Assembly (NCBI GenBank): GCA_963576725.1
Contig: OY755243.1
Coordinates: 76,220,106 to 76,284,105, forward strand
From: Azorinus chamasolen
Taxonomy: Eukaryota > Mollusca > Bivalvia > Cardiida > Solecurtidae
Length of the DNA stretch: 64,000 nt
Direction: 5' to 3'
Shown: in pieces, positions 12,101 through 24,100 of the stretch
Numbering within the stretch: the stretch's first letter is position 1
Layout of the letters: the number at the start of each line of letters is the position of its first letter
Translations under genes and position numbers: made by a program
Notes under the pieces: model-generated
Told to the model about the DNA's origin: nothing
Databases searched by the model: none
What the model saw: the letters and a program-made list of their open reading frames with translations, nothing else

Positions 12101-15100
12101 GGACCATAAGATCATGCTACATACCAAATATCAAAGGTTTAAGCCTTACAGTTTCAGAGAAGAAGATTTTTAAAGATTTTCCTATGAAAAACTGATAAGC
12201 CCTTGGGCGGGGCCATATTTGGCCCAGGGGTCATAATTTGAACAATATTTGTAGAGGACCATAAGATCATGCTACATACCTAATATCAAAGGTTTAAGCC
12301 TTACAGTTTCAGAGAAGAAGATTTTTAAAGATTTTTCTATGAAAAACTGATAAGCCCTTGGGCGGGGCTATTTTTGGCCCGGGGGTCATAATTTGAACAA
12401 TATTTGTAGAGGACCATAAGATCAGGCTACATACCAAATATCAAAGGTCTAGGCTTTACAGTTTCAGAGAAGAAGATTTTTAAAGATTTTCCTATGAAAA
12501 TTCCATATTACCATGTATGGAAATATTGACCACGCCCTCTGGCGGCCATGTTTTTTGCCCGATCAAAATTCTTTTAACAACTTTTAAAGTCTATCAACTG
12601 AGAAACATTTTGGTGAAAACTATATTCAAATCCAACAAGTCATTCTGGAGAAGAAGATTTTTCTAGATATTGTGTCCGGTTGCCATGGCAACAAGACCGA
12701 TGGCCCCGCCCACTATCTTTTAACAACTTTTGAAGCACCCACCCACAGTATGTATCTGACCAAGTTTGGTTACAATTGGGCAGTCGGTTTCAGAGAAGAA
12801 GTCGTTTGAAATTGTTGACGGACAGACAGACGGACAGACGGACAGACAGACAGACGGACGCCGGACACAGGGGTATCACAAAAGCTCACCTTGAGCACTT
12901 TGTGCTCTGGTGAGCTAAAAAAGCTACAATTTATAAATATGCAATCCCAGACAGTAGTTATATATAGAAATAGTCATAAATTTCCGTGACACACCGGAGA
13001 CGCGTCTATTTTTAGTATTGCAATGTATCTGAATAAAAGGAGTTTAATGACGTTCTTTTGTGTTCTTTTATTAAAACAGGTATATATATTATTTTTCATA
13101 GTCTTACTGCATAAAGTTACCAATTCCTTTAGTTTGAATGTGGGAAAGAAGTGTATAGACATTTACAAACAGTGGAGACTCAGGTTAGGGGATTTCTTCA
13201 GGAGCCATATGATCAGGGTCTGCATTATTTGTAAGCCTTTCATACAGAACTGACTCTATTGTTAAAACCAATGGACCATTTCACTTGGGAAATTTTCAGC
13301 ATTCAAAGTTAAACCTTTACGCCATAATTACCCCTGTCTAGAGTTCTGCAAACAGCGTAGACCCAGATCAGATGGCTACTGTAGGAGCCATCTGATCAGG
13401 GTCTGCTCTGTTTGCTAATGATATAATGTAGATCTGATTCTACAGTTTTTCTGCCACAGCCAAAATTTGCTGTCTCCATGTACTATAATAACAATTATTC
13501 ATTTTTTTCATAAATATTCATGGAGTACAGGGTAATAATGCAATTTTCTTTATATATATATAAATTCATAATGAAATATGAACAATGTTCCAAACAAACC
13601 AACTCCATATACATGTATTGTTACATAACACATTCTCTTAAGTACTATTTAAGATTTAAGTCTTCATCTCATGAATATTCATGCAAGACTCCACCCATTA
13701 AAATAATGATCACTTAATGCATTTAAAGTTAAAAGTAGGGAGAAAAAATTGCCATGACAATAGAGAATCATGTCTGTAAAGTATAAGCAAACAAAGCACA
13801 TCCTGATCATATAGCTTCAATAGGAGATGTCTGATCTAGGTCAGCTCCATTTGCAAAGGTGTGATCATCATGTACCCCGTAAAGGGTTAATTTGAAACAT
13901 GCTTGAAAAAAGCTCTGACATCAAAATATTAACATATGCAGAACATTTTATTAATCCATTCCCTCACGTTGATACCTTTTGGTGCCTCTGTAAAAGTCAC
14001 TTTTTGAAATCATTGTGATAAATACAGCATTTGCTCTAGGAATAAATGCTCTATTTATCACCATGGTTTCAAAACTACACAATTCTAAAAAAAATCCTTT
14101 TCTCTAGTAATTTCTCATTTTTAGTAGATTTATTTAACCCTTTCCCTCATACAAACATGTTTTCACGTATTTGCAAACAGAGCAGACCCAGATCAGGCGG
14201 CTCCTAGAGGAGCTGTCTGATCAGGGTCTCCTCTGTTTGCTAATAGAATTTGGAAGATCTGATTCTTTACTTTCTAAAATGGCCACAATATTCCACCTTC
14301 CATATTTCATTATAACCATTTTGTACATGAATATTCAATAGGTATTGAAAGTCGAAATAAACATAGAACAGGAAAAGGGTTAATGAGGTTGGGTCTAAAA
14401 ATAGCCTATGAGGTAATGGGTTAATACTGCTTAGATAGTCTAGCACTTACCTGGTCAGTTACTAGGTGGGTGCAATCATACACAGAACTGACCAACTCTC
14501 CTCCCAGGTCCTTTACAGTCTGAGAACAAACATAAAGACAATTACTATCCAAACAATTTATATTTAACCAAACAATATTGAATTTTAATCAATCGGTGAA
14601 ACTAAATTTATCCATCAATAATTATATGTCCACAAATACACTGGTATACTCGTAAGCAGGTGCCGATTCTACGTCTATACACTATGAGATTTTGATTGAT
14701 TCTGGTCATACTGATAAGATCAAAGAAGAAGAAGAAGAAGAAGAAGAAGAAGAAGAAGAAGAAGAAAAGGAATTGAAAGACATAATTATCGGGAAATAGC
14801 TCTTTGTTATGGCGTATATATAACCTTTTACTCCATGAATATTCATGAAAGAAATAAGGACATCATGAATATTAATCAGCTGAAGTTTTATTTGCCAAGA
14901 CAGAAACTGTAGAACTAAGATGTTTATTAATTTATAGGCAAACAGAGCAGACCTAATCAAATGGCTCCTATAGGAGTTATCTGATCTGGGTCTACCCTGT
15001 TTGCACAGGAGTAGAAAAGTACCTATGGAGCACAGGGTTGAGTGTTTACTGATATGAAAGCTATTGTCTCCTATTGCTCTTTGCATCCAATACAATGCCT

Positions 15101-18100
15101 ACAGTATATTTACCTTTTCTCCCTGTTCGTCAACAACCCCCGTGAACATGACTTTGGGCTTGCTGCTGCTCTTCCTGAGAGTCGGGGAGTTGACCAGACT
15201 GCTGTCAAGGTCACTAGGACCCTTTGGAGTACTGACAGCAGGCACCTGCGAAAATACGAAGAGGCCTAGATAAGATGCATAAATTAATACATTAATTAAA
15301 TAAAGTTAATTAAATTAATATTTCAAGAAAGTTCAACCCTAAACTCCATGAATATTTGTGTAGAAGATAATGATATCTAAAATATTAATAAGATTATAAA
15401 AGCAAATGGACACAGGAAATTTTGGCCACGGCAGAAACTGTATGTTCATATCTATATTATTTCATAAGCAAACCCTGATTAGACAGCTCTTACAGGAGCT
15501 GCCTGATCTGGGTCTACTCTGTTTGCTAGGCATAGAAAGGCGTATTTATGGAGAAAAGGGTTAATACCAATTTGTTCAAGCTTTTGAGAAACTACTGACC
15601 CAAGTTTCAATCAGCTTTAATCCTGAATAGATACAAAGTTACTCAGTGACTCATCTGAATTCACTTTGTTTTCAAATACTAGTCGGGTTAGGCCTAATTG
15701 CATAAGGGTAAACTCTTTCCCTGTTCTATATTTATTCCAAACTTCCAATACCTACTAAATATTCATAAACAAAATAGTTATAATGAAATATGGAAAGTGG
15801 AATATAGTAGCCATTTAAAACACTAAAGAAAACAGATCTATCAAATTCAATTAGCAAAAAGGGCAGACCCTGATCAGATGGCTCCTATAGGAGTCATCTG
15901 ATCCGGGTCTACTCTGTTTGCAGATGTGTGAAAAGGCGTTTATATGAAGGAAAGGGTTAGTGTGTGGCTGATTGTGTCATAACTTACCCTCTTGCTGTTA
16001 GATTGTGGAGTTGCAGCATTGGTCTTTAATTTTTTGGCAGGTGTCTCGACAGGCTGCTTTTCCTTTAAACAGAAAAATGCATTTACTGTCTGACTTGTTA
16101 ATAATTTCCTTTATATAAAGGCTAGAACAAATTTCAATTAATTTCTGATCTGGATCTATTCTGTTTCCAAAGGCATAGAAAGGCATATTAAAGTTTTAAC
16201 CCCTTACCATGCAGAAATGTCTTTTGGCACCTTTGCAAACAAGCAGATTCTGATCAAACGGCTCCTACAAGAGTTTCCTCTGTTTGTTTTAATATGAAAT
16301 AATATAAATCCCATTCTACAGTTTCTGCAAAAGGCAAAAAAACATGTATCCATATATCATATGCGAAATATTGTCATTTTTCCCAAATACCGTATATAAT
16401 GTAAACTCACCCTTTTGCTTTTAGATTGTGGAGTTGCAGCCTTGGTCCCTATTTTTTCAGTTGTTGTCTCAACAGACTGCTTATCCTTTAAACAGAAAAA
16501 TGCATGTACTCTCCTACTTATTAAATTTTTTATTTCATATAACAAAGTTCAATTTTTTACATGATGACATTTGTAAATTTTCATTTGTCACATACAGTTG
16601 AACCTCAATATCTCGACTTAAAGGCACTAAACAAATTAGTTCGAGATAACAGAAGTTTGAGATATCGGATGTCTAATCTGGACAACAGCTTAATGCAGGT
16701 CTAAAGTAATGTTGAAAGCTACTGTAGGAGCTTTCAGCATTACTTTAGACCTGCATTAAGCTGTCAAACGTGTTTCTAGATATCCGTAGTGATACATCTT
16801 AAAGCAATTCTGTATTGTAAGTTTTGGAAGGATAAAACCTTTTAGTTCGAGTTAACTCGAAGTTTGAGTTATCCGGGTTTGAGATATTGTATATTGTTCA
16901 ACTGTATTTCCTAAGTATGCCTTTATCTGTCCAGTACTCTATGAAAGGAAATCTTTGCTCGCTAGCAGGTACACTCATCAGGATCCAAACTACACTTGAA
17001 CTTAGATATCTCGAACTTCAAAGGACTACACAAATTATTTCGAGATAACAGAAGTTCGAGTTAGATTTCTAATCTGGACAATTTATCATATTCACAGTTT
17101 AATGCAGTTGTAAAGTAATGCTGAAAGTTCCTGTAAGAGCTTTCAGCATTACTTTAGACCTGCATTAAGCTGTCGCAGGTGTTCCTAGATATCCGTAGTG
17201 ATATATTTTAAAGCAATTCTGTATTGAAAGTTTTGGAAGGACCAAACTTTTTTGTTTGAGTTGACTCAAAGTTGGAGTTGTCCGAGTTCGAGATATCAAA
17301 GTTCAACTGTATATAATTTTTTGTAGAGACATTAACATTCAGAATAGAAGCAGACAACACTTTTTTTGTAAAATGACAGTTACAAAAGCATGAAAAGATT
17401 TAACCCTTTCCCTCCTATAAATTTTTTTTCACACCTTTGCAGACCTAGACCTAGATCAGATGACTACTGCAGGAGCCATCTGATTAGGGTCTACTCTGTT
17501 TGTGTATGAAATATGTAGATCCAATTCTAGTTTCTACCAATACCATAAAATCATGTGCACATTTATACAGAAATTATAAAAATAGAGTAAATATTCATTT
17601 TCATCTGATTTGTTTGTTTCTCTTTGCTCAACTTTAACTCATTCCCTCCTACTGACGCCTTTTGGCCCCTCTGAAAAAGTCATATTTTCATTATCTGTTG
17701 TGTTACTGACACTACAACATTTTCATTATCTGCTGTGTTACTGACACTACAACATTTTCATTATCTGCTGTGTTACTGACACTACAACATTTTCATTATC
17801 TATTGTGTTACTTACATGATCAACATTTTCATTAACTGCTGTGTTACTTACACTACATTTTCATTACCTGTTGTGTTACTTACACTATCAACATTTTCAT
17901 TATCTGCTGTGTTACTGTGTTATTTACACTACAACATTTTCATTATTTATTGTGTTACTTACATGATCAACATTTTCATTAACTGCTGTGTTACTTACAC
18001 TACATTTTCATTATCTGTTGTGTTACTTACACTATCAACATTTTCATTATCTGCTGTGTTACTGTGTTACTTACACGATTAACATTTTCATTATCTGTTG

Positions 18101-21100
18101 TGCTACTGTGTTACTTATACTATCAACATTTTCATTATCTGCTGTGTTACTTACACTATCAACATTTTCATTATCTGTTGTTTTACTGTTATTTACTCAA
18201 CAACATTTTCATTATCTGCTGTGTTACTTACACTATCAATATTTTCATTATCTGTTGTGTTACTGTTATTTACTCTACAACATTTTCATTATCTGCTGTG
18301 TTACTTACACTATCAACATTTTTAGTCTTCCCTCTACTTCTTTTGTTTTCAACAGTTACATCTTCACTTTTTAACATACTTTTGTCTTTCAATTCATCAG
18401 TGTTAGGTACACTAATTTTCTCTTTCACATTTTTAAGTTTACTTCTTGTAGTTTTTCTACCACCTATCTTTTCTGCAGCTGACCGTCCAGATTCAGTTTC
18501 TTTAATGCTAACACTCTCTTGACTTTCTCTCTCAGTAACTTCCTTAGTGTCTTCATCACCTTTCGCACCTTTCTTTCTACTGGTCATTCTTGAAGATCTT
18601 TTTGTGTCAGCCGATTCAGCATCCTGAGATTTACTTTCATTGATCTTATCAGCAGTGTTCTTACTGTCTTTCTCTTCCACTGTTTCCTTTAAACTTTTCT
18701 CTTCCACTGTTTCCTTTAAACTATCAGTTTGTTTCTTACTAGTCCTTCCTCTAGATGATCTAGCAGTTTCCACTTTATCTGAATGTTCAGACACATCAAC
18801 ATTCTGAACAGTTGCTGCTTTATTTTTTCCCCTAGATTGTCTACCAGACTTAGCTTCTTCCTCTCCCTTTATCACATTAGATTTTCTTCCTCTAGATTGT
18901 CTACCAGACTTAGCTTCTTCCTTTCCCTCTATTACATTAGATTTTCTTCCTATAGATTGTCTACCAGACTTCACTTCTTCCTTTTCCTCTAACATATTAG
19001 ATTTTTCAATAACTTCTGATTTCTTCTTTTCTCTACCTCTAGATGCTTTAGTTGATTCTTCTTCAGGTGTTTCTGCTGAAACAGCTGCAGTTTCCTTGGC
19101 TGCCAAATTCCTATTTCTAGCACTAGATGGTTTTGCTTTGTCCATTTTAACAATTTCTTCTGACAAACTTTCAACATCTGTCATTTTCTTATTCTTTCTA
19201 CCTCTTGATTGTCTACCAATTTCTACTTCAACTGTTTCTTCTTCAGGTTTTTCTGCTGAAACAGCTGCAGTTTCCTTGGCTTCTGAATTCCTATTTCTAG
19301 CACTAGATGGTTTTGCTTTGTCCATTTTAACAATTTCTTCTGACAAACTTTCAACGGCTGTTGTTTTCTTACTCTTTCTACCCCTTGATTGTCTACCAAT
19401 TTCTACTTCAACTGTTTTATCCGAAGTTTCAACAGCTTCTATCTTTCTTTTTCTTCCTCTAGATGATCTGGATACTGAATATTCAAAATAAAATGGCTTA
19501 TCAGTGTTTAACTATAGTCACATCAAATACTTGCTATATGCTTTTAACCCATTTCCTTCATATAAACGCATTTTGGTGGATTTGCAAACAGAGTAGACCC
19601 AGATCAGACGGCTCCTACAGGAGCCGTCTGATCAGGGTCTGCTCTGTTTGCTTATGGAACAATATAGATCTGATAATACAGTTTCTGCTTCAGTAAAACT
19701 TTCATGCATTAACATGCAATTTTAAAAACTAACCAAATTAATATTCATGACATCGTCATTTCTTACATAAATATTCATGGAGGAAAGGGTTAAATGACAA
19801 AGAGTCTGGACCCTGATCAGAGTCACTTAGAGGAGCCCTTTTTGATCAGGCTTTGCACTGTTTGCAAAGACCAGTAAACATGATTCCTGCATCATCTAAG
19901 TGCTTAACCTTTTACTCCATAAATATGCCTTTCTATGCCTTTGCAAACAGTGTAGACCCAGATCTCCCATCTGGTCAGGGTCTGCTCTGTTTGCTGATGG
20001 CATAATATAGATATGATTATACATATTATGCACTGACCTAAATGTTCTGTGTTCATATGGCATTAGAAGAATGCACCTAATTAGAACTCATGGTATTATT
20101 ATATCTTTCATGAATATTCATGGAGTAAAGGGTTAAGAGAGGTGGTAGTTTTAGCAGGATGTTGACAATAAGGCTCCAAAAGAAATTGTTTGCAGTAACA
20201 CACCATCTTTTTGGAGAAGAGTTGGGGAACAAGTCAAATGTAGTAATGCAGGAGTTATGATAGTTTTCTAATGTACTTACACTTTCGGATTGACCCTTTC
20301 CTTCATATAAACACATTTTTATGCATTTGCAAACAGAGTAGACTTTCTAAAATGGCTACAATGTTTCATCTTCCATATTTTGTATGTGAATATTCAATAG
20401 GTATTGAAATTTGTACTAAACATAGAACAGGGAAAGGGTTCAATCAATGTTATAAAACTTTACTCCATGTATTTAAGAAATAATGACACCAAGAATATTA
20501 CTTTAACATAATAATTATGGCACACAGAGGTCCAGATAAGATGCGTAAACTCAAACACTTTCAAGAATAACTCCTTTATTTTTCCACAAAACTCTATACT
20601 GTGACCACTCTTTAGAATTGTCTCGAAGAGACAATTCTAATGAGTGGTCACAGTATAGGGTTTGATGGAGAAATGACGATATTAGTATAATGGTACGCAT
20701 CTATATCTATAGATCTGACATATGAAAAAGGCAATTTTATCCCAGACTAAAACCAGAATGCTATAAGTAAAACAGAGAAGGCCCTGATCAGACAGCCCCT
20801 ACAGAAGCTGTCTAACAGTTAACTGGGTCTGGTCGGCTTGCAAAGGCTATAATTAGGTGGGGCTATCTCTTAAGATCTTCAAAGTTAAACCTGAAGGTAA
20901 AATGTATTACACAACAGCGACCTTGGTGACACCAAGGCTACAACAAAACCTCAATTTTACATTTAAACGTGCTAAAAATTACATATACAAGAACATATTT
21001 GAACAGCCATACTTTTGTGACCTAATTACCAACCTATCTGACTTTCCTCCACCTGAGGTTCCTTTTTACCTCTCTTTGATCTGGTTGTCCCATCTGATGA

Positions 21101-24100
21101 GGAGTCCGAGCTCTGAAACACATATTATTACATCAAAATATTTAAGCCTTTACTCCATGAATATTGATGTAAGATATAATGTCCTCATGAATATTGATAG
21201 CTGAATATTGAAAATGATATATGAATACATGTGCACGATTTTTTGGCTTTGGTAGAAACTGTAGAATGGGATTTATATTATTTCATATTAACCCTTTTCT
21301 TTATATAAACATATTTTCATGCATTTACAAACAGAGTAGACCTAGATTAGATGGCTCCTATAGGAGCCATCTGATGAGGGTCTGCTCTGTTTGCTTAAAT
21401 AATTATATAGATCCAATTATACAGTTTCTGTCAAAGCAAACCAAATCCTGTATCCATATACCACTATAAATGGTCAGCTAATAAATATTTACGATGTCAG
21501 TATTTCTTGCAGAAATATTCATGAAGCGAAGGATTAACCCTTTCCCTGTTCAGTATTCATGTAAGAAACAATGACATCCTGAATATGTATTAACATAAGT
21601 TTTATAATGCAAACTTTTCAAGGGAAGGAGCTATCTGATCTGGGTCTACTCTGTTTGCAAATGCATGAAAATGCGTTTATAAAAAACTTTATATCAAAGA
21701 AAGGATTAATAGTGTGTATATGAAAGCTACGTACAGTCTCCGAGTTGTAGATTGCGTGTATATGAAAGCTATGTAGTCTCAGTTGTAGATACTGTGTATA
21801 TGAAAGCTATGTAGTCTCAGAGTCGTAGATACTGTGTATATGAAAGCTATGTAGTCTCAGAGTCGTAGATACTGTGTTTATGAAAGCTATGTATAGAGTT
21901 GTAGATACTGTGTTTATGAAAGCTATGTACAGTCTCAGAGTTGTAGATAAGAAGTATTTAGAAAATTATATATATCGGTAGGTAAAATGTTTTCAATATT
22001 TCTCATCCATCATTGCTCAATCATTATAGTTGCCTTTTGAAAGTGAATCTAATAAATACCACCAAGATACCGTTTGGCTGAGAAATTGGGGATTTGAATC
22101 AATCAGTAGGTGTCTCACCTAAAGTTCTGCATTTTGCTATTTTCAAAATTTGTAAAAGATTTATAACAAATTTTCACAAACCTGTGATACAAACTTCACC
22201 CTTCGAGGTGAGGGGCTTTTATCTTTTTTGTCTTTCTTCCTGTCAGGGCTGGCTAGGGCTGACTTTAATGGGGATCTCGAGGGAATGGGGACCAATGGGG
22301 GCTTGGGGAGAACTAGACTCTCCTCCTCATCATCATCCACTAGACCAAGCTGCAGGTAGAGAGAACAGTTCATAAAACATCTACAATGCTTAACCCATTC
22401 CCTCAAAGGCTATTTTTAGATCCAACCTCTTTGAAAACTAGAATTATCACTAATGGCGATTGAATATCCCCGCTCAGCTGCCTTGATTGTAAATCAAACT
22501 AGTGACCTAGTTTTTGACCCAATGTAACCAATTTTCGATCTTGTCTGAGATTTTATCAAGACAACCATTCTGACCAAGTTTCATGAAAATTGGACAAAAA
22601 ATGTGACCACTAGAGTGGTCACAAGGGTTTTCTACTGTTTGGCCTAGTGACCTATTTTTTGACCCAACATAACCCACTTTCAAACTCTTCCGTGATCAAA
22701 ACAATCATTCTGAAAAGATTTCATGAAGATTAGGCTACAAATGCGACTTCTAGAGTGTTCACAATGTTTTTCTACTATTTGACCTAGTAACCTAGTTTTT
22801 AACCCCACATAACCCACTTTCAAACTCTCTCAAGATTTTTGAAAATAAGACCTCTAGAGTGTTCACAAGGTTTTCCTACTATTTGACCTTGTGACCTAGT
22901 TTTTCACCCCACATGACCCATTTTCAATTTCTTCTGAGATTTTATTAAAACAATCATTCTGACCAAGTTTCATGAAGACTGGGCTGATAATGTGACCTCT
23001 AGAGTGTTCACAAGTTTACCTACTATTTGGCCTAGTGATTTTGACCTTTGACCTTTGAAACTAGTGATCTAGTTTTTCACCCCATGTGACCCACTTTCAA
23101 ACTCATCTGAGATTTTATCAAGACAAACACTCTGACTAAGTTTCATGAAGATTATACTAAAATTGTGACAACTAGAGTGCTCACTGTGCCACGGACATGC
23201 CACTGACAGACAGACAGACAGACCGACCAACCAACACACTGACTCCTATATACCCCCTCTAAAACTTTGTTTGCTGGGGTATAAAAATCTACCAAAAAGG
23301 TGTATTTACTACAGAAAAGGAACATTTAGAACTGTGTAGTTTTGAAACAATTGTAATAAATAGAGTATTCGCTTCCATGGAGCAAATGCTCTATTTATCA
23401 CAATGGTTTCAAAAAGTGACTTTTACAGAGGCATCAAAAAGTGCTCAAAAAAGCATTTGCAAACTGAGTAGACCCAGATCAGATAGCTCCTAGGAGCCAT
23501 CTGACCAGGGTCTGCTCTGTTTGCTAATGGAATTTGACAGACCTGTTTCTTTACTTTCTAAAATGGCTACAATGTTCCATCTTCCATTATAACTATTTTG
23601 TCCAGGTATATTGAAATTTGGAATAAACATGGAACAGAGAAAGGGTTAAAAAGAGAGAAACAAAGGAACACAAGTACCAAAGCATACCTCTGCAATGTCT
23701 GGAGTGGAATCTTCTTCATCTATTGGAGTATCCTCCTCCTGTACCCCTGGTTTCTCTTCTGTATCACTGTCATCACCATATCTCTGTGTAGCTTCCTCAC
23801 CTAAACAAGTAAATTAAGGTACATTAACCCTTTCCCTCATACAAATGCGTTTTCACGCATTTGCAAACAGAGTAGACCCAGATCAGACAGCTCCTAGAGG
23901 AGCTGTCTGATCAGGGTCTGCTCTGTTTGCTAGTAGAATTTGAAAGATCTGTTTCTTTGCTTTCTAAAATGTCTACAATGCTCCACCTTTCATATTTATT
24001 TATAACTATTTTGCTAATGAATATTCAGTAGGTATTGAAATTTGGGCTAAATATAGAACAGGGAAAGGGTTAACCCTTTTCCTATTCAATATTCATGAAA

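Larger units (their letters stand above)
9369..15245 (-). other. MDC1: First BRCT repeat of the MDC1-like protein (exons 25-27)
   Basis: Exons 15245-15114, 14519-14451 and 9468-9369. The domain begins [14 protein letters not shown], continues [20 protein letters not shown], then [20 protein letters not shown] and [12 protein letters not shown]. The FTG threonine and the RRTVK arginine/lysine match the residues that hold phospho-serine of gamma-H2AX in vertebrate MDC1, so the pocket looks intact. The 5-kb intron between exons 26 and 27 contains the 9955-12920 tandem element. Confidence 0.9.

Noticed and set aside
14706..15095. 129-codon minus frame ending in poly-serine
   Set aside because: It spans a MITE-B and an AAG microsatellite in an intron.
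17816..18522. Plus-strand open frames rich in [13 protein letters not shown]
   Set aside because: Translation of the 35/36-bp array and antisense of exon 22; the coding strand is minus.
22094..22375. Plus-strand 93-codon frame
   Set aside because: Antisense of MDC1 exon 20.
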